Source: Cephalopachus bancanus (taxonomy: Eukaryota > Chordata > Mammalia > Primates > Tarsiidae). Taken from it: a stretch of DNA of 64,000 nucleotides. Below the pieces are notes generated by a model. It saw only the letters and a program-made list of their open reading frames with translations. It was not told where the DNA came from and did not search any database. The position numbers and the translations under genes were made by a program. Below, one piece after another: positions 1-11,411 of the stretch (its first letter is position 1; each line of letters opens with the position of its first letter). The stretch covers positions 1-64,000 of the forward strand of contig JAPVLO010000998.1 in the NCBI GenBank assembly GCA_027257055.1, in the 5' to 3' direction.

Positions 1-180
1 AGCCTTCCAAGTAGCTGGAACTACTGCGTGCGCTACCACCCCGGGCTAATTTTTTGATTTTATTGTAGAGATGAGATCTTGCCAAGTTGCCCAGGTGGGT
101 CTCGAACCCACGGACTCAGGCAATCCACTCACCTCAACCTCCCAAAGCGTGGGATTACAGGCTGAGCTACCGAGTCCGAC
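1..180 (-). mobile_element. Alu T1, cut by window start
   Basis: Antisense copy missing its A-tail side at the window edge. Its core reads GTGGG-TTCGAGA-CCCAC on the minus strand, a paired variant of the GCGGG/CCCGC stem. Confidence 0.9.
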
Positions 181-214
181 TTTTTTCTTTAATTGTATGT
201 ACTTATTTTTAATT

Positions 215-473
215 TAACATAGATAGGGTCTTGCAATGTTACCCAGGCAGGTCTCAAACTCCTGGCCTCAAGCAATCCTCTCATCTTGGCCTCCCAAAAT
301 GCTGGGATTACAGGTGTGTGCCACCATGCCTGGCTAATTTTTTTTTATTTTTTGTGCAGATGGGGGCCTCACTTGTTGCCCAGGCTGGTCTCAAACTCCT
401 GGGTTCAAGCTATCCTCCTGCTTTGGCCTCCCAAATTGCTGGGATTACAGGCATGAGCCACTGTGTCTGGCCT
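215..473 (-). mobile_element. Two adjacent Alu-like monomers
   Basis: Two left-arm-like units (215-334 and 335-472), each ending in a GGATTACAGGYRTGNGCCAC block. Both are J-like and diverged, so they are old free monomers or a dimer of two left arms. Confidence 0.7.
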
Positions 474-630
474 CTTTACTTTTCCAGAGTACAAAAGTAT
501 TTATTTTTTTATTTGGTTGCTTGTGCTTTTGGGTCATATCTAAGAATCCATTGACAAATCTAAGGTCACAATGATTAACACCTACGTTTTCTTCAAAGAG
601 TTTTATAGCTTTGGTTCTTAAATTTAGGTC

Positions 631-909
631 TTTTTTTTTTCTTTTTTTGAGTTGGAGTCTCACTCTGTTGCCCAGGCTGGAGTGCAGTGGAACACTCATG
701 GCCACTGCAGCTTCAACTTGCTGGGCTCAGGTGATGCTTCGCCTCAGCCTTCCAAATAGCTGGAACTACAGGTACGTGCCACCACGCCTGGCTACTTTTT
801 TGATTTATTTTAAAGATGAGGTCTCGCCAAATTGTCCAGGCTCAGGCAATCCTCTCATCTTGGCCTCCCAAAGTGCTGGGATTATAGGTGTGAGTCAACA
901 TATCTGGCC
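631..909 (-). mobile_element. Alu, older T
   Basis: Full dimer in the L1, flanked by direct repeats AAATTTAGGTCTT (left copy about 620-632, right copy 910-922). Confidence 0.9.
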
Positions 910-1384
910 TAAATTTAGGTCTTTATCTAGGTGAAAGCAGTGGCCAGAAAAAAAAAAAAGGAAAAAAAATTAGATCTCTAATTCATTTTCAGTTAATTTT
1001 TATATATGGTATGGAGTAAGTGTTCAATTTCATTCTTTTGCATGTGGAGATTCAGTTTTCCCAGCACCATTTGTTGAAAAGGCTATGCTTTCCTCACTGA
1101 ATGTTCTTGACACCCTGGTTGAAAATTCATTTGGTCATAAATATGTGGATTTATTTCTAGACTCTCAATTCTATTCTGTTGATTGATATATCTGTCCTTA
1201 TGTCAATATCATACTGTCTTGATTACTGTAGCTTTGTAGTAAATTTTGAAATTGGGATATGTGAGCATTCCTAGTTTGTGTATTTTCAAGATTGTTTGCT
1301 TATTCAGGGTCCTGTGAGTTTCCATATGAATTCTATTTTATTTTTTAGTTTTTATATATTTAGGAGGTATAAATGCAGATCCTC

Positions 1385-1695
1385 TTTTTTCTTCTTCTTT
1401 TTTAAGTCGGGGTCTTACTCTGCCACCCAGGCTTGTGCAGTAGCACAATTATGGCTACCACAACCTCGATTTTCAGGGATCAAGTGATCCTTCCACCTCA
1501 GCCTTCTGAGTAGCTGGGACTACAAGTGTGTGCCATCATGCTCAGTTCATTTTAATAATTTTTTGCAGAGAGATCTCTATAAAACGAGGTCCCGGTATGT
1601 TGCCTAGGATGGTCTTGAATTCCTGGGCTAAAGCAGTCCTCTGCCTGGGCTTCCCAAAATGTTGGGATTACAGGCATGAGCCACAGTGCCCGTCC
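1385..1695 (-). mobile_element. Alu, J-like
   Basis: Diverged dimer inside the nested L1 tail, with a mixed T/C tail and poor target repeats. Confidence 0.8.
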
Positions 1696-1710
1696 AACAA
1701 GTACAGATTT

Positions 1711-1910
1711 CTTTTCTTTTTTTTTTTTTTTTTAATCAGAGTCTCACTCTGTCGCCCAGGCTGGAATGGCCACCCCAGCGTTGACTTGCTGGGCTCTGGC
1801 GATCCATCCACCTCAGCCTTCCAAGTAGCTGGAACTACAGGCGCGCACTACCACACCAGGGTAATTTTTTAAATTTATTGTAGAGATGAGGTCTTGCAAA
1901 GTTGCCTGGC
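1711..1910 (-). mobile_element. Alu T, 5' truncated
   Basis: A complete right arm and linker, then a break at GTTGCCTGGC; the rest of the left arm is missing. Confidence 0.85.
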
Positions 1911-2053
1911 TTTTAGTATACCAATTGCCTAAATAGTGAACATTGTATCCAATAGATAATTTTTCAAGTTTCATCTCCTTCTACTTTTCCACCTTTTGTA
2001 GTCTCCATTGTCTATTCTTCCATCCTGTATGTCCATGTGTACCCAGCCATATG

Positions 2054-2208
2054 ATTTTTTTATTATTATTTTTAAAATTTTTTTTTAATTGTAGAGACGA
2101 GGTCTCACCAAGTTGCCTGGGTGGGTCTCGAACCCGCGGGCTCTGGCAATTCACTCATCTCGGCCTCCCAAAGTGCTGGGATTATAGACTGAGCCACCGA
2201 GCCCAGCC
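2054..2208 (-). mobile_element. Alu T1 left monomer
   Basis: Left arm only. The flanks 'ccatatgattttttta' and 'cccatatgaatttta' put it at the junction of the nested L1 and its host. Confidence 0.85.
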
Positions 2209-2327
2209 CATATGAATTTTAGAATCAGCTTGATAATTTTTACAAACAAACCAGCTGGGATTCTAATAGATTGTGTTGAATCTGTAGGTCAGTTTATTTT
2301 CTTTCTTTTTAAAAAATTTAATTACCA

Positions 2328-2620
2328 GCCAGGTTCCGTGGCTCAGCCTGTAATCCCGCGCCTTTGGGAGGCTGAGGTGAGTGGATTGCCTGAGCCCGCA
2401 GGTTCGAGACCCGCCTGGGCAACTTGGCAAGACCTCATCTCTACAATAAATCAAAAATTAGCTGGGCATGGTAGCGCGTGCCTGTAGTTCCAGCTACTTG
2501 GAAGGCTGAGGCGGAAGGATCGCCGGAGCCCAGCAGTTCGAGGCTACAGTGGCCGGGAGCGGCCACTGCACTCCAGTCTGGGTGACAGAGTGAGACTCTG
2601 ACTCAAACAAACAAACAAAC
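2328..2620 (+). mobile_element. Alu, T1/T2 mosaic
   Basis: It has CCCGCGCCTTTGGG (T2) together with AACTTGG (T1) and ends in an (ACAA)n tail. Target repeat AATTTAATTACCAG lies on both sides. Confidence 0.9.
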
Positions 2621-2662
2621 GAAATTTAATTACCAGTGTAGTATGTAGATCAGTTTGGAGAG

Positions 2663-2664
<2 letters not shown>

Positions 2665-2696
<32 letters not shown>
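2665..2696. repeat. (GT)n microsatellite
   Basis: About 16 uninterrupted GT units beside the poly-T of the next Alu. Confidence 0.95.
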
Positions 2697-2698
<2 letters not shown>

Positions 2699-2716
2699 CT
2701 TTTTGCTTTTTCTTTC

Positions 2717-3012
2717 TTTTTTTTTTTTTTTTTTTGAGTTGGAGTCTCACTCTGTTGCCCAGACTGGAGTGCAGTGGCTGTTCCCGGCCACCGCAGCCTC
2801 AACCTGCTGGGCTCCAACAATCCTTCCGCCTCAGCCTTCCAAGTAGCTGGAACTACAGGTGTGTGCTACCATGCCCGGCTAATTTTTTGATTTATTGTAG
2901 AGATGAGGTCTCACCAAGTTCCCCAGGCAGGTCTCGAACCTGTGGGCTCAGGCAATCCACTCACCTTGGCCTCCTAAAGTGCAGGATTACATGCTGAGCC
3001 ACCAAGTCCGGC
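2717..3012 (-). mobile_element. Alu T1
   Basis: Full dimer with a long T run. A single-base loss in AAAGTGCAGGATTAC separates it from the consensus. Confidence 0.9.
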
Positions 3013-3227
3013 GCTTTTTATTTCAATAGCCTTAGAGGGTACAACTAGTTTTTGGATATATAGATGCATTTTATGGTGTAATATTGCCATCTTAACAATA
3101 TTGTCTTCTGATCCATGAACGTGGGATGACTTTCTATTTGTTTAGCTTTTTTCAACAATGTTTTATAGCTTTCAGAGAATGTTTTGCATTGCTTTTGTTA
3201 AATTTATATCTTTTTCTCTCATTATGT

Positions 3228-3498
3228 TTTTAGAGATGGGGTCTCATTTTTTTTTACCCAGGCTGGAGTGCAGTGGCATGATCTTGGCTCACTGCAACAT
3301 CTACCTCCTGGGCTCAAGTGATCTTCCCACCTCAGCCTCCCGAGCATCTGGGACTATAAGCATTTGCTACCATGCCCAGCTATTAAAAATGTTTTTCTTG
3401 TAGGGATGGAGCCTTGCTATGTTGCTCAGGCTGGCCTCCAGCTCTACCTTGGCCTCTCAAAGTGCTGGGATTACAGGCAAAAGACACCATGTCCTACC
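3228..3498 (-). mobile_element. Alu, J-like
   Basis: An old dimer with a shortened left arm and a T-rich interruption (TTTTTTTTTACCCAGG). Confidence 0.8.
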
Positions 3499-3668
3499 TT
3501 TTTGTCCCATTTTCCATTGGGTTTTGGTCTTTTCCTCCTCTCAATTTTTAAATGTTTATATAGTTGAGATATAGGCCCTTCATGCATAATACATATTACA
3601 AATCTTTTCTTACAGTTTGTCAGTTGTCTTTTGTTTTGTTTGTGGTGGGGTTTTTTTAATGCAAAAGT

Positions 3669-3961
3669 TTTTTGTTTGTTTGTTTTTTTGAGTTGGAGTC
3701 TCACTTTGTCACCCAGACTGGAGTCAGTGGCCGCTTCCGGCCACCACAGCCTCGACCTGCTGGGCTCAGGCGATCCTTCTGCCTCAGCCTTCCAAGTAGC
3801 CGGAATTACAGGCATGCGCTACCACGCCTGGCTGATTTTTTGATTTACTGTAGAGATGAGGTCTTGCTGCCCAGGCGGGTCTCGAACCCGCGGGCTCAGG
3901 CAATCCACTCACCTCAGCCTCCCAAAGGCGCGGGATTACAGGCTGAGCCACTGAGCCCGGC
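3669..3961 (-). mobile_element. Alu T2
   Basis: Typical T2: CCCAAAGGCGCGGGATT and GTCTTGCTGCCCAGGCGGG. Most of its CpGs are still present, so it is young. Confidence 0.95.
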
Positions 3962-4153
3962 AAGTTTTTTTAACATAATGAAATTTATTAATTTTTTTTC
4001 TCTTATAACCTCATGACAAAATGTTTTTCTACATTCAGGTTATAGAATGCACCTGTGTTCTTTTCATATTGTATGAGGAATGAGGACTAGTTATCAATTG
4101 GTGGACTAGTTTCTAACTCACTCCTGTAAAAGCACTATAGCAAAGATGCTGGC

Positions 4154-4749
4154 AGCCAGGCTCGGTGGCTCAGCCTGTAATCCCAATGCCTTGAGAGGCT
4201 GAGGTGAATGGATTGCCTCAGCCCGCGGGTTTGAGACCTGCCTGGGTAACTTGGCGAGACCTCATCTCTACAATAAATCAAAAAATTAGCTGGGCATGGT
4301 AGTGCATGCCTGTAGTTTCAGCTACTTGGAAGGCTGAGGCAGAAGGATCTCTGGAGCCCAACAGGTCGAGGCTGTGGTGGCCGGGAGCGTGCCACTGCAC
4401 TCTAGTCTGGGCGACAGAGTGAAACTCCAGCTCAAAAAAAAAAAAAAAAAAAGCCAGGCTCGGTGGCTCAGCCTGTAATCCCACGCTTTGGGAGGCTGAG
4501 GTGAGTGGATTGCCTGAGCCCGTGGGTTCGAGACCCGCCTGGCCAACTTGGCGAGACCTCATCTCTACAATAAATCAAAAAATCAGCCGGGCGTGGTAGC
4601 GCGCACCTGTAGTTCCAGCTACTTGGAAGACTGAGGCGGAAGGATCGCCGGAGCCCAGCAGGTTGAAGCTGCGGTGGCTGGGAGCAGCTACTGCACTCCA
4701 GTCTGGGCAACAGAGTGAGACTCCAGCTCAAAAAAAGAAAAAAGAAAAG
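4154..4749 (+). mobile_element. Tandem pair of Alu T1 dimers
   Basis: Two full dimers head to tail (4154-4452 and 4453-4749). The second begins directly at the A-tail of the first. Only the outer flanks carry a target repeat (AAAGATGCTGGC / AAAGATGTTGGC). Confidence 0.9.
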
Positions 4750-5127
4750 ATGTTGGCTAAAGCAATCTGTAGAAACACAGAAGGGGGCAGAGTTGTCATT
4801 GAACTGAGCAAGGGGAATTTTCAAAATCTTGAGGTCCATAAATGGACCTACAGATAGGGACCAGCTTGGAGATCATATAAAAGAACATTCTATCCAAGAA
4901 GGAATGTCTGCTAGGATGAAGTTACTTTAATAGAATGTGACTGGAGGTGAACTTATTGGATTCAGCATTGTAAAGACCAGCCAGATGAAGGAAATTTATT
5001 CAGGGATCTGCTGTTGGATAACCTTAACAAGGAAATTTCTGAAGAACGTATAAAAAGCACATCATGAGAGAAAGAGCCCTGAACATTGCCCAAGACTAGA
5101 GAGGGGGGAAAAAAAGGAAAAGTCCAA

Positions 5128-5263
5128 GGCCAGTCTGGGTATGGTGTCCCTGGCCTGTAGTCCCAGCTACTTGGGAGGCTGAGGTGGGAGGATTGCTTGA
5201 GCCCAGGATTTCGAGACCAGCCTGGGCAACATAGCAAGACTCATCTCTTCAAAAAAAAAAATA
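5128..5263 (+). mobile_element. Alu-like monomer
   Basis: One arm with CCCAGCTACTTGGGAGGCTG and CCTGGGCAACATAGCAAGAC and an A-rich tail. It abuts a mini-retroposon. Confidence 0.75.
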
Positions 5264-5265
5264 AA

Positions 5266-5354
5266 GGGTGGGAGGCAACCCTCTTTCAGGTCCTCTCCTG
5301 CTGGGGGAGCTTTTCTGTCTTCTTAATATACTCCTACTTAAAAAAAAAAAAAAG
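5266..5354 (+). mobile_element. Mini-retroposon family A, copy 1
   Basis: Starts at GGCAACCC, contains TCCTGCTGGGGGAGCTTTTC and ends in a run of 13 A. The poly(A) signal has decayed to AATATA. Three further copies (22505, 46121 and 53813) share the same start and end. No coding potential. Confidence 0.7.
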
Positions 5355-5560
5355 AAGCCAATGAATCTGTTTTGAAAAATGGTTTAATCTTTTGATTATT
5401 CACAGGTAAAGCTAAAATCTTGTTTGATGAAAGAATAATTGGGATAGTAAGGAACTAAATTGCTCTGTGAAACAATATCAAGAGTTGTAGTCATTTTGAT
5501 AGAGAGTTGTACCTTGGCCAAAGAATTGCAAGAAAGTGGGCTTAAGACTTAGGTTAGGAT

Positions 5561-5735
5561 AGGGCCATTGCCTTGCTAGACTCTGGTGTCGCCATGTGCT
5601 CTTTGAGCTATGGCTGCTGCCATGCTTCCCGGCTTTGCTCCCCCTCCCCCACCTTGGGGAGGTGAATCTTCTCTCTCCCTTCTCTTTCTCTCTCTAATTT
5701 ACTTTTAAATAAACTTTTCTTTCTTAAAAAAAAAA
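5561..5735 (+). mobile_element. Mini-retroposon family B, copy 1
   Basis: Begins GGGCCATTGCCTTGCTAGA, runs through a pyrimidine-rich tract, has AAATAAAC at about 5707-5714 and ends in 10 A. An antisense copy at 51157-51324 begins at the same base (GGTCATTGCCTTGCTAAG) and ends at the same place. It looks like a retroposed short RNA, possibly LTR-derived; I do not recognise the source. Confidence 0.65.
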
Positions 5736-6129
5736 GACAGGATAAAAGAAAACTGGTCTGGAACGCCTCCGGATGGCTGAAAAGTGTGGGAAGATTGGTA
5801 AATATTTGTACCACTATTAAGACATATATACATATATTATTTATAGATTTTTCACGTTCGTGTGTCTTGTCCTTTCTACAGTGCTCTTTCAGAGCAAGGT
5901 CATCTGCATTTTTGTGTTCCAAATTGCAGTGATATCTCACTCCCTATATCCATTAATGTCTTTTTGGCCTACTTCCAAAATACTTCTCATATCAATTTCC
6001 TTCTCTTTAACTCTACAGCCCCCATTGTATTCCAGGCCATCAAATGCCAAACTCCTGTAAATACCCTCTGATTTCCTGAAAACACTCTAATTCCCCTCCA
6101 AACCACAAAGTGATCTGTAATCAATGTAA
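5736..6129. other. No recognised element
   Basis: AT-rich sequence without Alu or an obvious repeat. Short open frames here have no family features I recognise. Confidence 0.5.
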
Positions 6130-6625
6130 ATTGACCAGTCATCTGATTAAAATCCTTCTGCAACTTCCCACTGTCTTCAGATTTCTTAATGGGGCTCCAA
6201 GGCTCTCCACAATTTGGTCTAATCTTCTCTCTTACCACTTTGTCTCTTATACTTTTTGACCCAGCAATGCTGGGCTTCTCACAGTTCCATGAATCTTGCA
6301 TGATCGTCCTTTGCCTTCAAGCTTTTTCCATTATCATTCTCTTTGCATTTCCCCCTCCATTTCAACTTTTAGACTTTATCTTAAATATTAATTTTCCAGG
6401 AATATTTCTAGTAATATTCACTATAATTTCTTATAATTGCTTTATCATCTGTACTTACAGATAAAATAGTAATTCTATATGATAGTAGGGACCATATCTA
6501 ATTTGTTTTTTGTTCTAAAAGTCTGGAATATAGATGTTCAATAAATATCTGTTCAATGTATAAATGTAGCACTATACCTTGCTAAAGTGGGCATGTAAAA
6601 ATGTTTGTTGTATGGATGAATGACT
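6130..6625 (+). mobile_element. L2 3' end
   Basis: Contains the L2-like run 'aaaatccttctgcaacttcc', then 'ttgcctt...ctttgcattt', then 'gttcaataaatatctgttcaatg' and a GGATGAATGA-type end. Strongly diverged. Confidence 0.6.
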
Positions 6626-6945
6626 TTGAGATTCATTGACATTGAATTAAGACTGCACAAGACTACTGGCAATCTACATGGAAATAGCATTAAGCAGGGT
6701 GGTGAATAAGGAATCCAGACTTTACTGGATAAAGCAGGAAAGGGTAGTGAGGAAAGGGAGGCACTAAGATGTTAAATAATTTATGTGAAGCTCAACAAGG
6801 AAAGAAGTAGAACAGCAGCTGAAAGCCTATTGCAGAATGAAGTGAGGAATTTTTTTTCACAGGCAGAATAGAAAGGTATCAGGTAGGATGCTTTTGGTGG
6901 CAGGTAACAGAAAATCCCACTTAAGTGAGATTTAAAAGTTTATGG
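6626..6945. other. Possible old mammalian repeat
   Basis: The stretch 'ggtggcaggtaacagaaaatccca' and, across the following Alu, 'tggaatttattgactcatgaggct' resemble an old interspersed repeat that runs on to about 7560. Class not settled. Confidence 0.35.
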
Positions 6946-7284
6946 AGCTGGGTGTGGTGCCTCACGCCTATATTCCCAGCACTTTGGGAGGTGGAGGTGA
7001 GAGAATTGCCTGAGCCCATGGATTCAAGACCAGCCTGGGCAACATGGCGAGACCTCATTTCTACAATAAATAAAAATATTAGCTGGGCATGGTGGTGCTG
7101 CTGAGGCAGAAGGATCACTGGAGTCCAGCAGGTCGACGCTGGAGTGCCTGTAGTTCCAGCTACTTGAAGACTAGGGCAGAAGGATTGCCTGAGCCCAGCA
7201 TGTCGAAGCTGTGGTAGCTGTGAGAGTGCCACTGCACTCCAGCCTGGGCAAGAGAGTAAGACTCCGACTCAAGAAAAAACAAAC
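6946..7284 (+). mobile_element. Alu T, internally rearranged
   Basis: The right arm is partly duplicated: the 'gccyagcaggtcgacgctg' block occurs twice around a second CTGTAGTTCCAGCTACTTG. This suggests template switching or unequal exchange. Confidence 0.8.
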
Positions 7285-7670
7285 AATGAAAGTACATGGA
7301 ATTTATTGACTCATGAGGCTAAAAAGTTCATAGTGAGGCTCACTTTAGATATGGTTGTGTCTACCTTGAACCAAGGTGTTATCAGGGTCTGTCTTTATAT
7401 GTCCATGGCTTTTCTTATCCCTGCCTCTCTTCTATGTTGATTTTTATCCCCAGGTTGATTTCCCTTATGGTATCATGAATGGCTCCATAAAATTCAAACC
7501 TCATATATTTCCCCCTACATATCATCTGTTCTCCTCCATTCCAGAAGAAAAAAGAAACACTTGACATCAGTAAGGATTCCTGTTTGGACACAAGAGAAAC
7601 GGAGTCTCCTTTACTTAAACAGAAAATATATTTATTATAAGGAGATCAGGTAGCTCCCAGAGGACTAGTC
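7285..7670. other. Mostly unassigned, partly old repeat
   Basis: First 270 bases continue the possible old repeat seen before the Alu. No gene-like signal. Confidence 0.4.
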
Positions 7671-7952
7671 TTTTTTTTTTTTTTTTTTGAGTTGGAGTCT
7701 CACTCTGTCACCCAGACTGGAGTGCAGTGGTCGCTCCTGGCCACCGCAGCCTCGACCTGCTGGGCTCCAGCGATCCTTCCGCCTCAGCCTTCCAAGTAGC
7801 CGGAATTACAGGCACGTGCTACCATGCCTGGGTGATTTTTTGATTTATTGTAGAGATGAGGTCTCGTCAAGTTGCCCAGGCGGGTCTCAGGCAATCCACT
7901 CACCTCAGCCTCCCAAAGGCACGGGATTACAGGCTGAGCCACCGAGCCTGGC
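7671..7952 (-). mobile_element. Alu, T1/T2 mosaic
   Basis: CCCAAAGGCACGGG with a short deletion in the core (GGGTCTCAGGCAATCC, the B-box part lost). Target repeat AGGACTAGTCTT / AGGGCTAGTCTT. Confidence 0.9.
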
Positions 7953-8370
7953 AGGGCTAGTCTTATAAACGGGCAGAAACCAAGAGAAGCCAGCCACCAG
8001 GAACTGCGGCCAAGGTCAGCACAGGAAAAGTCTGGTTAGTGCAATGCTGGCACCAGACATTGCCACCACCGGACACTGTTGTTGCTGAGCACTGCTGCTA
8101 CTGTCATCGGATACTGCTGCATCTGGCATGCCTGAATTATAAATTGTGTCATCTTTGTGTCACTCAATATCCAGTCCCTGCCTGGATACCTGACTGGTCA
8201 AGACTGAGTCATGCACCAGCACCTTAGGCGCCAGGGGGTGGAAGAGGGAATATTTGATTTCTTTAGGCTCCTGTAGTAAGAGTGAGGTTCTGTCTCTCAC
8301 AGATTCACATAAAGATTTCCCCAAACAGGAATTATGCTTGGAGGTTAGGCAGACAAAAAATGATAAACAT
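7953..8370. other. Unassigned, possibly LTR-like
   Basis: GC-richer text with several CTGCTGC/CACTGTTG motifs. The minus strand has AATAAATATATTTTC near 7625-7640 upstream of the Alu, which could be an LTR poly(A) site. Not proven. Confidence 0.25.
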
Positions 8371-8663
8371 GCCGGGCTCAGTGGCTCAGTCTGTAATCCC
8401 GCGCCTTTGGGAGGCTGAGGTGAGTGGATTGCCCGAGCCCGCGGGTTCGTGACCCACCTGGGCGGTGAGACCTCATCTCTACAATAAATCAAAAAATCAG
8501 CCGGGCATGGTAGCGCATGCCTGTAATTCCGGCTACTTGGAAGGCTGAGGCGGAAGGATCACCGGAGCCCAGCAGGTCGAGGCTGTGGTGGCCGGGAGCG
8601 GCCACTGCACTCCAGTCTGGGCGACAGAGTGAGACTCCAACTCGGAAAAAAAAAAAAAAAAAA
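8371..8663 (+). mobile_element. Alu T2
   Basis: Full dimer, GC-rich core slightly altered (GGGTTCGTGACCCACC). A-tail of about 18. Confidence 0.95.
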
Positions 8664-8732
8664 TTGACAAACATAAATTTTTTTTGGTCTTGGCCCCAAT
8701 TCAGCTACGTGCTGTTTAAAAAATACTCACCT

Positions 8733-9347
8733 ATGGCCGGGAGCAGCGACTCAATCCTGCAATCCCAGCACTTTGGAAGGCCAAGGTGAGCGGATTGCCT
8801 GAGTCCACGGGTTCGAGATTAGGCTGGGTAACTTGGTGAGACCTCGTCTCTATAATAAAATAAAAAACTTAGCAGGGCATGGTAGCGTGTGCCTGTAGTT
8901 CTGGCTACTTGGAAGGCTGAGGAAGAAGGATCGCTGGAGTCCAGCAGGTTGACGCTGGGGTGGCAGTGAGCATGCCACTGCACTCCAGCCTGGGCTATGG
9001 AGTGTGACTCCAACTCAAAATAAATAAATAAATAAAAATAAGCCGGGCTCGGTGGCTCAGCCTGTAATCCCAGCACTTTGGGAGGCTGAGGTGAGAGGAT
9101 TGCCTGAGCCCGCAGGTTCGAGACCCGCCTGGGCAACTTGGCGAGACCTCATCTCTACAATAAATCAAAAAATTAGCCGGGCGTGGTAGCGCGCGCCAGT
9201 AGTTCCAGCTCCTTGGAAGGCTGAGGTGGAAGGATTGCCGGAGCCCAGCAGGTCGAGGCCGCGGTGGCCGGGAGCGGCCACTGCACTCCAGTCTGGGTGA
9301 CAGAGTGAGACTCCAACTCAAAAACAACAACAACAACAAAAACAAAT
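8733..9347 (+). mobile_element. Tandem pair: older T plus T1 Alu
   Basis: Dimers at 8735-9041 and 9042-9347. A perfect 15-base repeat AAAAAATACTCACCT flanks the pair as a whole (8718-8732 and 9348-9362). The inner junction is an (AAAT)n tail. Confidence 0.95.
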
Positions 9348-10133
9348 AAAAAATACTCACCTAAACATTTAAAGACATGGAGAGGTTAAACTTAGAAAGG
9401 ATAGAAAAGGGTGTATTTGGTAAATATTAACCAAAAGAAAACTGATCAGCTATATTTATGTCAGACAAAATAGAACTGAATACCAAAAGCATTATTAGGG
9501 ATAGAGAGGATTAATAGATAATGATAAAGGGTTCAATTCAGCAGGAGGATATAACACTTCTAAATTATCGGTGTCTAATAAAATAGCCTCAAGATAAATA
9601 AGAAAGCAATAGAACTATAGGGAGAAATTGATACAAACCATCACTGTGGTGGAGAGTCAATACTCTTCTTAAGTATTAATAGATTGACTAGGGAAAAAAA
9701 AGCAGTGAAGATACAGAATATTGGAATAATACAATTAACAAGCTTGATTTATTGAACACTGATAGACTCTTGTACCCTACGTTAGCAAATTCATAGTTTC
9801 TCATGTATTGTTTAATCCCATTTGAGTTGTGTTTTTTTTGATCATGTGTAACTAAACATCCTGGTTTCTTTCTGTTTTAAGTAACTAGAAAGGTTTCTGT
9901 TCCCGTGAATACTATCATCGATACAAATACCAAACTGAGTTTTTCCCAGGAATGCAATGGAGTTTACATTAGAAAATCTGTAAATGACATTTATATTATA
10001 CAGTATATAGGTTAAATGAAAAAAAATCAAATAACTACCTCAATGGTTACAGAAAAAAAATTGATAAAATTCAATACTAATATAAAACACCCCTTCTAAT
10101 ATTCTTAGCAAAATAGGGATAGAAGGGAGCTCC

Positions 10134-10437
10134 TGCTGGGAGTGGTGGCTCACACCATTAGGAGGTGGAGGCAAGAGGATTGCCTGATCCCAGGGGTTCG
10201 AGACCAGCTTGGAAAACTTGACGAAACCTCATCTCTACAATAAATCAAAAAATTAGCTGGGTATGGTGGTGCACACCTGTGGTTCCAGTTGCTTAGAAGG
10301 CTGAGGTGGGAGGATGGTCTGAGCCCAGCAGGCTGAGACTGCAGTAGGCATGAGTGTGCCACTGCAGCCTGGGCAACACTCACAGCCTGGGCAACAAAGT
10401 GACTGACTAAAAAAAAAAAAAAAAAAAAAAAAAAAAG
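10134..10437 (+). mobile_element. Alu, older T
   Basis: Dimer with a short head deletion and about 29 A. Target repeat GGGAGCTCCT / AGGAGCTCCT inside the L1. Confidence 0.9.
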
Positions 10438-10606
10438 AAAGGAGCTCCTTTAACCTGACAAAGGGTATAAATAAAAAATGCATAGCAAATATCCTACTTA
10501 ATGGTCAAAAGTTGAAAGTTTTAAATCTTATTTTACTTCACTATTAGGACCTCCAGAATGATGTTGAATGAAAGTGAATATAGTGAACATTTTTGTGATT
10601 TTAAGT

Positions 10607-10905
10607 GCTAGGATTACAGGCATGGTGGCTCAAGGCTGTAATCTCAGCACTTTGGGAGGCCAAGGTAAGTGGACTGCCTGATCCCACGGGTTCAAGAACA
10701 GCCTGGGCAACTTGGCAAGACCTCATCTCTACAATAAATTTAAAAATTAGCTGGTCATGGTAGTGCATGCCTGTATTTCCGGCTACTTGGAAGGCTGAGG
10801 CGGAAGGATCGCCTGAGCCCAGCAGGTCAAGGCTGCAGTGGCTGTGAACGTGCTACTGCACTCCAGCCTGGGTGACGCAGTGAGACTCCAATTACAAAAA
10901 AAAAA
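10607..10905 (+). mobile_element. Alu, older T
   Basis: Head altered to GGATTACAGGCATGGTGGCT. Target repeat GATTTTAAGTG / GGTTTTAAGAA. Confidence 0.85.
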
Positions 10906-11103
10906 GGTTTTAAGAATTGAAAAAGAAAAAAATGCTTACTATTCATAGATGTCATTGCCTACAGAAGAGTCAATGAAAAAATATAAAGAAATAATTACAG
11001 TTTAGCACGATGTCTGGGTAAGATACACAAATGAATTCATGAATTATATTTCTAAATACCAGCAGCAAATAATAAGAAAATGTAATTTTCAAAAAGCATC
11101 AAT

Positions 11104-11411
11104 GGCCAGGCATGGTGGCTCACACCTGTAATTCCAGAACTTTGGTAGACTGAGGCAGGAGGATCACTTGAGCCTAGTTCAATATTTGCCTAGGCAACAT
11201 AGTGAGAACTATCTCTACAAAAAAAAAAAAAAAATTAGCCAGGTGTGGTGATGCATGCCTGTAGTCCCAGCTACTCAGGAGATTGAGGCGGAAGGATCAC
11301 CCGAGCCCAGGAGGTCATGGCTGCAGTGAGTTATGATGACATCACCGCACTTCAGCCTGGGTGACAGAGTGAGACCCTGACTCAAAAAATAAATAAAATT
11401 AAATAAAATAA
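11104..11411 (+). mobile_element. Alu, J-like
   Basis: Old dimer with an (AAAT)n-type tail. Target repeat AAAAAGCATC on both sides. Confidence 0.85.

Larger units (their letters stand above)
1334..2053 (-). mobile_element. L1 3' UTR inserted in the older L1
   Basis: Pieces at 1334-1384 and 1911-2053 match the antisense L1 tail ('gtatccaatagataatttttca', 'tgtatgtccatgtgtaccca'). The host L1 stops at 'tttccatatgaattcta' and resumes at 2211 with 'ccatatgaattttag', which gives a target duplication of about 14 bases. Confidence 0.7.
474..3240 (-). mobile_element. L1 ORF2/3' region, fragmented
   Basis: Antisense L1 in pieces at 474-630, 910-1333, 2211-2327, 2621-2716 and 3013-3228. The pieces match the familiar antisense L1 text: 'gcaccatttgttgaaaa', 'attactgtagctttgtagt', then 'tctgatccatgaacgtggga'. 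Alus, another L1 and a GT repeat interrupt it. No open reading frame survives. Confidence 0.85.

Noticed and set aside
8039..8227. Small cysteine-rich frame (CCYCHRILLHLACLNYKLC..)
   Set aside because: Short, no signal peptide or family match, and it lies in sequence that looks LTR-like.
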